Shown here: in pieces, positions 54,653-63,980 of the stretch
Layout: every line of letters begins with the position of its first letter
Numbering within the stretch: position 1 is the first letter of the stretch
Assembly: GCA_029974635.1 (NCBI GenBank)
Contig: JARKQY010000017.1
Coordinates: 52,311 to 116,310, forward strand
Direction of reading: 5' to 3'
Length of the DNA: 64,000 nucleotides
Source: Bacillota bacterium
GTDB lineage: Bacteria > Bacillota > UBA4882 > UBA8346
The notes under the pieces: model-generated
The model's input: only the letters and a program-made list of their open reading frames with translations
Told to the model about the DNA's origin: nothing
The model's database searches: none
Position numbers and translations under genes: made by a program

Positions 54653-55823
54653 GGTTTTCCTCCCGGGCTAACATATCGCGTAAGGCGGGCCAAATATCCT
54701 CCCGCGAGCTGATACTGACAATTGCAAAGTTATCGGCATGAATTTCTTCGCGATATAGATTTTTGATCGAGCTGTAGCCGGTCATAATTTCGCCATACCC
54801 GAATAGATTGCAGATCTCGCAGAGCTGCTTGGCTAATTTTAGCGTTTTTTCGTTATCCTCTTCCCAATTATCCCCGTCGCTGCAATGAAAAGCGTAAATG
54901 TTCCATTTTTCAGGGGGATACCTTTCGTTGATGATTTGCAGCGTTTTTTCGTAGCCGCTGCTGATATAAGTACCTCCCGATTCTCCTTTGTGGAAGAATT
55001 CATCTTCGTTCACTTCCACCGCCTGGGTGGTATGAGCCACAAATACGATCTCCACTTGAACATATTTTAAGCGGATAAACTGATACAATAAGAAATAAAA
55101 ACTGCGGGCCAGGTATTTTTTGGTTTGATCCATTGAACCCGAGGTATCCATGATGCAAATGACAACGGCGTTGGACTCCAGGGTATGCTCTTCACGGATC
55201 CGGCGGTAGCGGAGATCTTCCTCCCGGAAAGGAAAACGTTCATCTTCATTGGGCAATTCACCGGTACCGGGCTCGGGGCTTTGGACGATATCCGGCCGGT
55301 GGGTACCCTGACGGCGCTTGATTTTTTCGATGACCGCCTTTTTTTTGGCAAGACGGGGCGGAGGTCCTTTCCGTTGATAACCGCTCCGCTTTTTGCTGGC
55401 AACCGTTTCGATCTCGGCGATCTTATTGCGTTCCAGGAAAGGCAGGTTCAAATCGTCGAATAAATAATTCACCAGCTCTTCAAGGGTGATTTCGGTTTCA
55501 TAAATATCCTCTCCGGATTCGTTGCCGGCGCCTTGATGGCCCTGCCCCGAATTTTGGCCGCTTTGGTCCAGAACATCGCCCCGTTCCTCTTTTCCGGTGC
55601 CGGATGCCACGCCGGAGCGGTTTTTACCGTATATAAACTGATATTCCTTTAAACTTTTTATCGGGATTTTGATCTTTTTTTGGCCGCTTTGCCCGATGAT
55701 GCTTTCTTCGGCAATAATCTGGCCGATATTCTTTTTGATGGATTGTTCCACCAACTGCCGGTGACGCCGCCGGTCTTCGGCCGAACGCCCGGAATCTTCA
55801 GTTGCTTCCCGAAAAATCGCCAT
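54645..55823 (-). CDS. yhbH: YhbH (YeaH/DUF444) family protein
   Basis: The 392-residue protein belongs to DUF444. It has an N-terminal HRQLVEQSIKKNIGQIIAEE, a low-complexity Gly/Gln/Ser linker (about 75-105) and a von Willebrand A-like domain with CIMDTSGSMDQTKK (MIDAS DxSxS), THTTQAVEV-like strand AHTTQAVEVNEDEF and GGTYISSGYE. The GGAGGGATTCTC ribosome site precedes ATG 55823. It is the usual partner of PrkA and SpoVR and may be a PrkA substrate or adaptor. Confidence 0.92.
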   Translation of the reverse strand: MAIFREATEDSGRSAEDRRRHRQLVEQSIKKNIGQIIAEESIIGQSGQKKIKIPIKSLKEYQFIYGKNRSGVASGTGKEERGDVLDQSGQNSGQGHQGAGNESGEDIYETEITLEELVNYLFDDLNLPFLERNKIAEIETVASKKRSGYQRKGPPPRLAKKKAVIEKIKRRQGTHRPDIVQSPEPGTGELPNEDERFPFREEDLRYRRIREEHTLESNAVVICIMDTSGSMDQTKKYLARSFYFLLYQFIRLKYVQVEIVFVAHTTQAVEVNEDEFFHKGESGGTYISSGYEKTLQIINERYPPEKWNIYAFHCSDGDNWEEDNEKTLKLAKQLCEICNLFGYGEIMTGYSSIKNLYREEIHADNFAIVSISSREDIWPALRDMLAREENHE

Positions 55824-55841
55824 GAGAATCCCTCCGGGATG

Positions 55842-56106
55842 TTAATTATTCGTTATTGGGATTAGTTATTTCGGCTAAGTTCTAGTCGTAATGGAAGAAA
55901 ACAAAATAAAAGCTGTTCCAGATGGTTAAGAACATTTTTTTAGACGGGATTAACGGGATTTACAGGATTAAAATCTGTAAAAACCAGGTTACAATAGTTA
56001 GTTAGGCGAAGCCTACTATTAATAATCCCATTAATCCTATAAAACTTGTCAAAAAAGGTTTTGTACCTGTGCCAAACGAATAACTAGTAACTAATAACCG
56101 ATAACT
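55842..56106. repeat. Nested opposed short-period repeats between prkA and yhbH
   Basis: From left to right: GTTATT units (forward, 55842-55874), 9-nt GGATT units (forward, 55942-55972), AATCC units (reverse, 56020-56048) and GTTAT units in reverse (56077-56106). The two families are nested and mirror each other, so the transcribed intergenic RNA of the prkA-yhbH operon could form a long hairpin. There is no gene in the 290-bp gap. Confidence 0.75.
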
Positions 56107-56115
56107 GCTCTTCTC

Positions 56116-58053
56116 TCAGTCTTTCCAGAGGTTATTGGCGGCGTATTTCAGAATAACATTGCAGCAATGGTCGCAATATCCGTTATTTTTCATCTCGGTG
56201 ACCATGGTATTGTATTTTTCGCTTTGATCCTTGTCGCGTACTTTAGCCTGCGTAATCACTCTGGACAGCTCACGCACCGATGCGGTCAGTTTCTTTTCGA
56301 TGGCGGCTTTTAGTGGTTCGTAACAGTTATAGTCCAGTTTGCCGCCGTTTCGCAACACATAAAACATATAGGCGGTTACATCTTGCCGGAATCCTTTGGC
56401 CGCAGTGCCGGTAATACCAATTTGCTCTTCAATGGACTGCAGGAATTTTTCGTCCGGTTCCAGTTCTTCGCCGGTATTCCTATCTTTGAACTTGGTCCGG
56501 TTGGCGAATGCTTCAGCGTGATCCAGATAATTGTTGAATAAATCCTGAGCTTGCTCCCGGTAGCCGTGAATAAAGGCTTTGGTAATCTCCAGTTCTAAAA
56601 TCTTATGATACTCTTTCCGTAATACATCCTGTAAAAAACCCAAGTACCGTTTGCGCTCCTCCTCGCCAATGGAGAGTTCCTTGACGGATTTAATCAAAGT
56701 CTCCAGTACCGAAAGGGGATTGATGCAATTGCTTTCCGATTCCGAAAGGGCAATGTCCAGCGCTTTCATAATAAAGCGGGTGGAAATTCCGGACATCCCT
56801 TCCCGGTTGGTGGCCTCTTCCCGTATCTCCGTAATGTCAACCTTCATGGAGCCGCCTTTTTCCATAATTTCTTCGCCGTTGTAAATCTTTAGCTTGGTCA
56901 GGGGATCCACCTTGGCGGAGGACATCAGCCGGGTTAGGATGGCGAACATGGAGGCCAGCTCCACGGTATGAGGGGCGATATGGGCATCAAAGTTGTTTTG
57001 GCGGAGCAGTTTTTGATAGATTTTGATCTCTTCATTCAACTCCAGGCAATACGGCACTTCGATCTTGACAATCCGGTCCAGAATAGCTTCATTGGTATGA
57101 TCGGACTTGAATTTATTCCATTCGGCTTCGTTGGAATGGGCTAAGATCACCCCGTCAAAATAGATCATGGCGCCTTTGCCGGGAGAGGGGATTGATTTTT
57201 CCTGGGTGGCCGTAATCATCGTATGTAAATATTCGATTTCATTTTTGAATACTTCAATGAATTCAACCATGCCCCGGTTTCCCACATTGAAAGCACCGTT
57301 AAGGGAGAGCACCCGGGGGTCATCCTCGGGATATAAATCCATCTTGGAAATGTCCACGGAACCTATTAGCACCGAAGTATCCTGGTTATTGGGATCAACC
57401 GGCGCCACCACCCCGATTCCCTTCCGGGAACGAATTGAAAACTCCACCGTTTCCACCGGCATATTTTCATACTCGCCGTTAAATTCGGTTTTCAGCCGAT
57501 AGCGGCAGATCGGACAGAGATCACCTTCAATATGCACGTTGAGCAGTTCGGAAAACTCCCGCCGCAGATGTTTGGGGATTAAGTGCAGGGGTTCTTCCCG
57601 CATGGGGCACCCTTTGATGATGTAAATAGGGGGGGCACCTTCCAAAGCCCGTTTTAAATGTTCCATCAGCGATGATTTTCCGGCTCCCACGGGTCCCACC
57701 AGGTATAGGACCTGGCGGGATTCCTCGCCGTGCATGGCGGCGGCATGAAAGTAGCGGGCAATCTTCATGATGGTTTGGTCAATTCCGTAAAAGTCATTTT
57801 CAAAAAAATGATATTTTTTCAGCACTTGATTGCCGTGAATTCTTCTGAGCCGTGGGTTTTCCTCTGTTTTAACGGCCGCGACACCGGGGTTGGTAATCAG
57901 GGCATAGATCCGTTGATGCGCCAATTGCGTATTATCCGGTTTTTTTTTGACCAGCGCCAGATATTCCAAAAACGTACCTTCAAAGTGCCGGTGTTTTCTT
58001 TCCGAACGGTCTTTTTGAATTAAATCAAGAATTTTATCATCTTTGGCCGCCAT
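56116..58053 (-). CDS. prkA: PrkA (YeaG-like) AAA serine protein kinase/protease
   Basis: The 645-residue protein is full length for PrkA. An AAA domain with Walker A GPVGAGKSS near residue 120 and the Walker B-like region MIYFDGVILAHSN is followed by a PrkA C-terminal domain (about 380-620). A C-x2-C pair with nearby His appears in the CPICRYR segment and near the C-terminus (CDHCCN), hinting at metal binding. PrkA acts in sporulation and stress in Bacillus; both kinase and ATP-dependent protease activities are reported. GGAGGG precedes ATG 58053. Its 3' neighbours are yhbH and spoVR. Confidence 0.93.
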   Translation of the reverse strand: MAAKDDKILDLIQKDRSERKHRHFEGTFLEYLALVKKKPDNTQLAHQRIYALITNPGVAAVKTEENPRLRRIHGNQVLKKYHFFENDFYGIDQTIMKIARYFHAAAMHGEESRQVLYLVGPVGAGKSSLMEHLKRALEGAPPIYIIKGCPMREEPLHLIPKHLRREFSELLNVHIEGDLCPICRYRLKTEFNGEYENMPVETVEFSIRSRKGIGVVAPVDPNNQDTSVLIGSVDISKMDLYPEDDPRVLSLNGAFNVGNRGMVEFIEVFKNEIEYLHTMITATQEKSIPSPGKGAMIYFDGVILAHSNEAEWNKFKSDHTNEAILDRIVKIEVPYCLELNEEIKIYQKLLRQNNFDAHIAPHTVELASMFAILTRLMSSAKVDPLTKLKIYNGEEIMEKGGSMKVDITEIREEATNREGMSGISTRFIMKALDIALSESESNCINPLSVLETLIKSVKELSIGEEERKRYLGFLQDVLRKEYHKILELEITKAFIHGYREQAQDLFNNYLDHAEAFANRTKFKDRNTGEELEPDEKFLQSIEEQIGITGTAAKGFRQDVTAYMFYVLRNGGKLDYNCYEPLKAAIEKKLTASVRELSRVITQAKVRDKDQSEKYNTMVTEMKNNGYCDHCCNVILKYAANNLWKD

Positions 58054-58465
58054 CTTGATCCCTCCGTTGTTTTTATTATTGGCATCTATGCACGCTGAAG
58101 GCTGACAATATCCTTTTTAGTTCGATGCGGGAATCCGGCGCAAAAAGGATGAAGATTTATTAGTGGTCATTAGCGTAATTCGTGGCTAAATCGATATCCT
58201 ATTTTCGTATTAACATATACGTAAATATCCTTCTATTTAATTATCGGTGTGTAGTGGAAAAATTTTTAATCGAGATGTTGGTTTAATTCTTTGTTAACAA
58301 TCCTTTTGAGGCGTTACTCCGTGAAGCATAGTTCCCAAATTGAAGTTACACTACAATATATTAAATTCCCATAAGGATAAGTCTTACTTATTCCAACGAA
58401 AATAAATTTTTAAAGTTACTTGCGCCAATTCAGGCTAAATCATCTTGTAATGTAGCTACAATTCA

Positions 58466-58520
58466 AAAATTATCCTCAAAAAAAGCTTGCTAACAAAGCA
58501 AACTTTTTGAGGATAATTTT
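58466..58520. terminator. Perfect 17-bp hairpin upstream of AICAR transformylase gene
   Basis: AAAATTATCCTCAAAAA and its perfect complement TTTTTGAGGATAATTTT enclose a loop in which TTGCT and AGCAA-like segments could pair further. It lies 92 bp before the start of the AICAR transformylase gene. It could be an attenuator, terminator or small element. The rest of the 58054-58611 gap is AT-rich without a gene. Confidence 0.55.
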
Positions 58521-58611
58521 ATAGCAGGGAAAACCGGATGTTAACGCGAATGTATTTCCGTGTTTTTATTTCAACAAGACTCTTCAAGATGAATAGAACA
58601 GGAGAATCGGT

Positions 58612-59784
58612 ATGGAGATTAAATTAAAATATGGCGCCAATCCTCATCAACAATCAGCCCGGATCATCATGGACGGACCCAATGCCCCTTTGAAACTATT
58701 GAATGGTAATCCCAGTTATATCAATATCCTGGATGCGCTAGGCTCCTGGCAGCTTTCACGGGAGCTGTACGAAGCCACCGGCTTGCCTGGAGCGGCGTCA
58801 TTTAAACATGTTAGCCCGGCGGGGGCTGCCATTGCCAAACCGTTGTCGCCAATTTATCGCCAGTCCCAATATATCTCAGGGGATGAAGATTTTTCCCCGG
58901 TGGCTCTGGCCTATATTCGAGCCCGGGGCGGGGATCGGATGTGTTCCTTTGGCGATTTCATCGGTGTCAGTCATTCGGTGGACGTATCCCTGGCGAGATT
59001 TATTAAAAAGGAGGTCTCCGACGGCATTATCGCCCCGGGATACGAGCCGGAGGCTTTGGCGATATTGAAGGAAAAGAAAAAAGGCGGTTTCTTAGTTATG
59101 GAGATTGATCCGTCTTATGAACCCCCGGAAGTTGAAACCCGGGAACTCTTTGGTTTAAAACTCGAGCAAAGCCGGAATAATGTTAAAATTACCCCGGATT
59201 TGCTTGCCAATATCGTTTCCCAAAAGAAGGAGATTCCGGCGGATGCCGCTCAGTCGCTGCTAGTGGCCACCATCACTTTGAAATATACGCAATCGAATTC
59301 GATTTGTGTTGCTTATGACGGCCAGGTTATCGGCGTAGGGGCCGGGCAACAGTCCCGGGTCCATTGCACCCGGCTTGCCTGTTCCAAGGCGGACAAATGG
59401 CTTTTACAGCAGCATCCCCAAGTGGTGGCGATGCAATTCCAACCGGAGCTGGGACGGACTGAGAAAGCCAACGTAGTGGACCAATTCCTGCTGTGGGATG
59501 AACTGGCGGAGTCGGAGCGGCAGGAAATGCTATCCCATCTGCAGGCAAAACCTGAGCCGCTGACTCAGCAGGAACGGCAGGATTGGATTCAAAAATATAA
59601 TGGGGTGGTATTGAGTTCCGATGCTTTTATTCCTTTTCGCGACAATATCGACAGGGCGCACCGGACCAACGTGCAATATGTGTTACAGGCCGGCGGTTCT
59701 CTCCGGGATGAAGATGTCACCGCGGCCGCGGATCAATATGGTATGGTTTTGATTCATTCAGGGTTGCGTTTGTTTTTGCATTAA
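58612..59784 (+). CDS. Stand-alone AICAR formyltransferase (PurH C-terminal activity)
   Basis: The 390-residue protein contains the AICAR transformylase domain without the IMP cyclohydrolase domain that normally precedes it in PurH. It would formylate AICAR to FAICAR with 10-formyl-tetrahydrofolate in purine synthesis. Recognised segments are KYGANPHQ at the N-terminus, LNGNPSYINILDAL, the catalytic Lys65-His66 in FKHVSPAGAA and a substrate loop VGAGQQSRVHC. ATG 58612 follows ACAGGAGAA. Methylglyoxal synthase, whose fold is related to the missing cyclohydrolase domain, lies 141 bp downstream. Stand-alone forms exist in several Firmicutes. Confidence 0.9.
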   Translation: MEIKLKYGANPHQQSARIIMDGPNAPLKLLNGNPSYINILDALGSWQLSRELYEATGLPGAASFKHVSPAGAAIAKPLSPIYRQSQYISGDEDFSPVALAYIRARGGDRMCSFGDFIGVSHSVDVSLARFIKKEVSDGIIAPGYEPEALAILKEKKKGGFLVMEIDPSYEPPEVETRELFGLKLEQSRNNVKITPDLLANIVSQKKEIPADAAQSLLVATITLKYTQSNSICVAYDGQVIGVGAGQQSRVHCTRLACSKADKWLLQQHPQVVAMQFQPELGRTEKANVVDQFLLWDELAESERQEMLSHLQAKPEPLTQQERQDWIQKYNGVVLSSDAFIPFRDNIDRAHRTNVQYVLQAGGSLRDEDVTAAADQYGMVLIHSGLRLFLH

Positions 59785-59787
59785 TCA

Positions 59788-59902
59788 AGTCAAAAATCTG
59801 AAGTGAAAGGTCAAAAGCTTTGGCTCTATCAGCGACAATTGTTGATACAGAAGGATGAGTTCTGATTTCTGACGTATGACTTTGGACTTGCGACTTTTAA
59901 CC
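59788..59902. repeat. Heptamer TTTGACT-type repeats, opposed pair
   Basis: About 59788-59816 holds 7-nt units read in reverse (GTCAAAA, ATCTGAA, GTGAAAG, GTCAAAA). From 59861 to 59902 forward units follow (TCTGATT, TCTGACG, TATGACT, TTGGACT, TGCGACT). They lie between the AICAR transformylase gene and mgsA and could pair. Confidence 0.75.
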
Positions 59903-59925
59903 GAATCTGAAAGGCGGTATAACTA

Positions 59926-60393
59926 ATGACTGAACAGAACGATGGCATTGTCAGCGGGACCCGGAAACGGATTGCCATGGTGGCGCATGATAATGAAAAA
60001 AAGGCCCTTCTGGAATGGGCCAAACGTTACCGGGAGATTTTGGCCGGGCATATTTTATACGCCACCGGCACGACCGGTAGCTTATTGGAGCAGGAGTTGG
60101 GGGTAGGGGTTAATAAGTTCCAGAGCGGCCCTCTGGGAGGCGACCTGCAGATCGGAGCCTTGATTGCCGAGGGAGCCATTGACTTGTTGATCTTTCTATG
60201 GGACCCATTGGAACCGCACCCTCACGACCCCGATGTAAAAGCTTTGTTGAGGATTGCCGCGGTCTGGAATGTGCCGGTGGCATGTAATGCGGCTTCGGCG
60301 GATTATATGATTACTTCTCCGCTGTTAACCAGCGAGTATCAACGGACGATCCCCAATTATGACGGTTATAAGGACCGGTTTAAAAAGTTGTGA
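59926..60393 (+). CDS. mgsA: Methylglyoxal synthase
   Basis: The 155-residue protein has all usual MgsA features: [12 protein letters not shown] near residue 20, TGTTG phosphate loop, [12 protein letters not shown] with the catalytic Asp73, and [15 protein letters not shown]. It turns dihydroxyacetone phosphate into methylglyoxal and phosphate, a bypass of lower glycolysis under phosphate limitation or sugar overload. It is slightly N-terminally extended ([13 protein letters not shown]). It is followed by a terminator. Its place next to the AICAR transformylase may mean shared transcription. Confidence 0.95.
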   Translation: MTEQNDGIVSGTRKRIAMVAHDNEKKALLEWAKRYREILAGHILYATGTTGSLLEQELGVGVNKFQSGPLGGDLQIGALIAEGAIDLLIFLWDPLEPHPHDPDVKALLRIAAVWNVPVACNAASADYMITSPLLTSEYQRTIPNYDGYKDRFKKL

Positions 60394-60438
60394 TCAACCC
60401 GGATAATCGCTGATGAATATCATAATTTTTCATGTATC

Positions 60439-60472
60439 AAAACGGTTGTCATGAACAGGATAGCCGTTTTTT
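60439..60472 (+). terminator. Terminator after mgsA
   Basis: AAAACGGTTGTC can pair with GGATAGCCGTTTT (one mismatch or wobble) around a short loop, followed by a run of T ending TTGTTT. Confidence 0.65.
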
Positions 60473-60555
60473 GTTTATATAAACCGTGGTAAATATGATA
60501 TTAGGAGCAGAAGGTTAATGTCATGTAAAGAAGCGGATTTGATGTAATATATTAC

Positions 60556-60584
60556 TTGCATTTAACGAAAAAGAAAGGTATAAT
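60556..60584 (+). promoter_or_regulatory. Promoter with long leader for the secreted PKD protein
   Basis: TTGCAT at 60556-60561 and TATAAT at 60579-60584 with 17 bp spacing. The expected start is near 60591, leaving a leader of about 240 nt before the GTG start. Confidence 0.65.
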
Positions 60585-60830
60585 ACCAATTGTAAAAAAT
60601 TAAATATTTTGGAATAAATCATTCAAAAAAATCTTCCGGCCAGTTTGTCAGGAGTTATCGGACTGCAACGCATGGAAATTACCGCATATGACATAAATAC
60701 CTCCCGGACTGGATTCCAGCCGGGTTTCACATTTTGAGAGCCGGCAAAAAACCAATACATCACAAAAAAGTGCGGCGAGTAGCTTTTAACTATGCAAGAC
60801 CATAGTAACGAAAAACCAGGAGGAGTTTCC
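60585..60830 (+). ncRNA. Structured 5' leader, possible cis-regulatory RNA
   Basis: The leader between the promoter and GTG 60831 contains a strong hairpin at 60703-60724 (CCCGGACTGG with CCAGCCGGG, one bulge) followed by TTTCACATTTT. A CCGGC near 60640 and GCCGG near 60745 could close a larger stem around it. It does not match c-di-GMP, c-di-AMP, TPP, SAM or cobalamin riboswitch cores by eye. It may be an attenuator or an uncharacterised sensor. Confidence 0.35.
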
Positions 60831-63800
60831 GTGAAAAGCAGCCCAGCCATTATTAAACTATTCATCGTAATTATCATTGCATTGGCCGGTTTGTGGTTCA
60901 ATCCGGTACTTACTGCAGCTTCGCCGGTTACCGTCATAACCTTAGACAACAATGGCAGTAATGGTTATAGTATCAGCCAAAGAACCACCTCATTTACCTT
61001 ACATCATACGATAAGGGTGTACTATCATTTTAAACCTATCGGTGCACACCTTCCCTATTTTAATATAACGAATGCGCAAGGAAATACTCTAGTCTCAAGC
61101 AGTGAAGAAACAACCGGTTCTGTAAGCCTGACTCCAGGAGAATATCAGGTAACCCTGGGTTCCTCCCCTTCCCCGAATATGGGGGGATATGGAAACCTTA
61201 AGGCAAAGCTCTATTACGCGAACTCGACCGCAAGTATCAAAGCCGGCCGATTTGAAGGAGTCCAAACCTTCAGTCCGCAAATGAAAACCCAGGTATTCTG
61301 GTATTGCGATTTAGAAGAGGGAATCGTCGAAGGCAGTAGTGATTGGTTAACTCCAGCCCACTTCACCATCAGGGAAGGGAGTAACACCATCCATTCAACC
61401 ACTACGAAAATAGTTGCCGACGGCTCTTTTCCCGCCGGGGCCGGAGAAACATACCAGCTTGATGTTTCCGGCGGTTATTGGCATGGCGGGCCGGGTACCG
61501 GTGGTAGGGGCTACGGCTTCGGCTGCGTCATATACAACGATGCCCTGCCCCAGATTGAAATCATGCCGATAACCAACCAGTGGCTCAATCAAAGCCTCAC
61601 CGGCAAACTCTCAGTAACAGTGAACCTCTCAAACTACGAGTATATCCTTGGCACTCTTACGGTTAAAGTCTATGCCGGCCAAACGGGAACACCCCCCAGT
61701 CTTGTCGGTGCGCACCAGTATATGGACGCTGGCAATAACCTAATCACCACCAGCCACGCCTTCGACTGGCCGATTCCGGCCGGAAGCGGAACATATCAGG
61801 TTTACGCCGAACTCTGGCAGGATAATTTACTGCTAAAGCGATCTGAAGCCCGGAGCATCAAGGTGGATAACACCCCGCCGGTGCTGGAGGCTAGCCTGTC
61901 CCCGCCCATATCCGGCGGCGACGTATACTATCCCGGCGCCGATACGGCCATAACCGTCCATTACACCGCAACCGACGCCCAACCCGGCGCCGGACTGCAA
62001 AAAATTGAGACCCGGATCACCGGGAGAAGCGACGACCTATCCCCGGTCGAACTCAACAACTTAAACGGCGCAGCCGGCAAGTCAGGGGAACTTACCATCG
62101 ACGAGCTGCCCAGCGCCCCCGGTACATATACCCTGACCATCAAGGCCGCCGATGGCGCCGGGAACCAAACCAGTCAGGAACTCACCATCAAAATCGGCGG
62201 TTTAAAGGAACTGTTTTCCGGCAATATCGGGATTCAGCCGCCGCCTGCCCCTGAAGGCTACACCAATGCCCCGGCGGTAACCTGCTCCTGGAGCCCGATA
62301 GCCGACGTCAACATCGATAAATACTACCTCAAAATCGAGTCAACCGCCGACAACGCGGAATGGACCACCGATCTGGACTGGACTATGCGGAATCATACCC
62401 AAACCAGCTACACTTATCAGGTCCCAGTCACCAGCAACGGAAAGCGAATCAGATTTTCCGTCAAAGCGGTGGACACCGACGGCAATATGCATATTATCAG
62501 CCAAAGTATCATCAGCGACCGGACGGTCCCGAAAGTGGCCACCTTGGCCGCCAGGTTCCAGACCGGCAATCATCCCGATACCGGGCAAGCCCTGTTGGCC
62601 TGGGACCTGGTCAACGACAACCCGGTAAACATGGCCAACCCCGGCTCAGGCATTGAGCGTTATGAAACCGCCCTGACCACCGGGGCAGCCCAGCCGGATA
62701 GCGCCGCGCTGCAAACGATAAGCCCCCAGCAGCAAACATACGCCTATCCGAACCTATCATCCGGCGGAGAATACCAGCTATGGATCCGGGCCGTCGATAA
62801 AGCCGGAAACACCGGGGCTTGGACCACCAGCGGACCTTTCCCCAACTTCGTCATCTCCGGCCCGGAAAACAATCAAACGGTGGCTACGGCCGAATTTGAC
62901 GCCCAGTCCCGGGAACCGCTGGCCGGGGGTAAGGAACTGCGCTACAAACTGATCTATAAATCAGATCAAGAAAGCGGGTATCAGTCTTACACGGCGGATT
63001 ACCGGAATACGGCCATAACCCCCGCCATCCTGGGTGATGGGACCTATAGCTGGTACATGGAGATAGTAGAGTTTCAAAACGGGACAATCGTTCCCAATAC
63101 CAGCCAGACCACGGAGGTATTTACATTTACTTTAAATAGCGGCAAACTGGTCAGCCTGCCGCTATTCCATACCACTCCCGGGGCTGCCATACAACTCAGC
63201 GCCACGGTGCTCAACGCCGCCGCAGTCACCGACTACCACTGGAATTTCGGCGACGGCACCGTCATCAACGGCCTCTACCCGGCGCCGGAACACCGGTATC
63301 CGGACCAGTTGGATTATCATGAAAGCGAACAACGGCTCTATAAAGAATACCCGGTCACCCTGACCGTCACTTACAGCGGCGGTTCTATAGCTACCGGCTA
63401 CAGTATTGTACGGGTGGAAAACACCCAGGCCGGCGCCCTGAAGCAGAATGAAACCTGGACAGGCATCCACCACATCTGGGGGACCGTCATTGTACCGGAA
63501 AATATCACCCTGATCATCTCCCCGGGCGCGCAAGTCATCATCCATCGCAACCCGGGCGAGACCGGATACGACACCGCCTTGATCGTCAACGGCGTATTAC
63601 AGGCATACGACTGGGCCGGCATCGCCGCGGCGGACGGAACACTGGAGGGCGGCTGGCAAGGAATATTTGTCTATGGAACGGCCAGTTTCAAGAATGTATG
63701 GATCCAACACGCCCTGTGCGGAGTTGGGATCAATAACGGAGCCGACGTCACCATAACAGGCGGCACCATTTCCGAGAACCAGATTGGAATTCACGTTTAC

Positions 63801-63980
63801 CATAGCAGTCCGGCAATCAGCAATACGGAGATCCGCGCCAACCGCCGGTACGGCATCAAAGAAGACGGCGGCAGTCCCAACGTCGCCAACTGCACCTTCT
63901 CCGGAAACGGCATGAATTATTACCACACCGCCGATACCCGGAAAAGTATCCACAATGTCAACGGCAACCGGGAACTGTAA
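60831..63980 (+). CDS. Large secreted protein with Ig-like, PKD and beta-helix domains
   Basis: The start is GTG 60831, because AGGAGGAG lies 6 bp upstream, in preference to an in-frame ATG 39 bp earlier. The product has 1049 residues. A signal peptide (IIKLFIVIIIALAGLWF) is followed by N-terminal beta-sandwich domains, Ig-like domains (DNTPPVLEASLSPPISGG; DRTVPKVATLAARFQ), FnIII-like segments, a PKD domain (YHWNFGDGTV near residue 810) and a right-handed beta-helix at the C-terminus (NNGADVTITGGTISENQIGI, NRRYGIKEDGGSP). There is no sortase motif or membrane anchor. It is an exported adhesion- or polysaccharide-related protein. The composition is more GC-rich than its neighbours, which may indicate transfer. 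Confidence 0.8.
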   Translation: MKSSPAIIKLFIVIIIALAGLWFNPVLTAASPVTVITLDNNGSNGYSISQRTTSFTLHHTIRVYYHFKPIGAHLPYFNITNAQGNTLVSSSEETTGSVSLTPGEYQVTLGSSPSPNMGGYGNLKAKLYYANSTASIKAGRFEGVQTFSPQMKTQVFWYCDLEEGIVEGSSDWLTPAHFTIREGSNTIHSTTTKIVADGSFPAGAGETYQLDVSGGYWHGGPGTGGRGYGFGCVIYNDALPQIEIMPITNQWLNQSLTGKLSVTVNLSNYEYILGTLTVKVYAGQTGTPPSLVGAHQYMDAGNNLITTSHAFDWPIPAGSGTYQVYAELWQDNLLLKRSEARSIKVDNTPPVLEASLSPPISGGDVYYPGADTAITVHYTATDAQPGAGLQKIETRITGRSDDLSPVELNNLNGAAGKSGELTIDELPSAPGTYTLTIKAADGAGNQTSQELTIKIGGLKELFSGNIGIQPPPAPEGYTNAPAVTCSWSPIADVNIDKYYLKIESTADNAEWTTDLDWTMRNHTQTSYTYQVPVTSNGKRIRFSVKAVDTDGNMHIISQSIISDRTVPKVATLAARFQTGNHPDTGQALLAWDLVNDNPVNMANPGSGIERYETALTTGAAQPDSAALQTISPQQQTYAYPNLSSGGEYQLWIRAVDKAGNTGAWTTSGPFPNFVISGPENNQTVATAEFDAQSREPLAGGKELRYKLIYKSDQESGYQSYTADYRNTAITPAILGDGTYSWYMEIVEFQNGTIVPNTSQTTEVFTFTLNSGKLVSLPLFHTTPGAAIQLSATVLNAAAVTDYHWNFGDGTVINGLYPAPEHRYPDQLDYHESEQRLYKEYPVTLTVTYSGGSIATGYSIVRVENTQAGALKQNETWTGIHHIWGTVIVPENITLIISPGAQVIIHRNPGETGYDTALIVNGVLQAYDWAGIAAADGTLEGGWQGIFVYGTASFKNVWIQHALCGVGINNGADVTITGGTISENQIGIHVYHSSPAISNTEIRANRRYGIKEDGGSPNVANCTFSGNGMNYYHTADTRKSIHNVNGNREL

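Noticed and set aside
60623..60952. A 109-codon minus-strand frame across the leader and start of the PKD protein gene
   Set aside because: It is antisense to a clear signal peptide and leader; there is no family similarity by eye. A short internal ATG does have GGGAGG before it, but the resulting 23-residue peptide is not supported otherwise.
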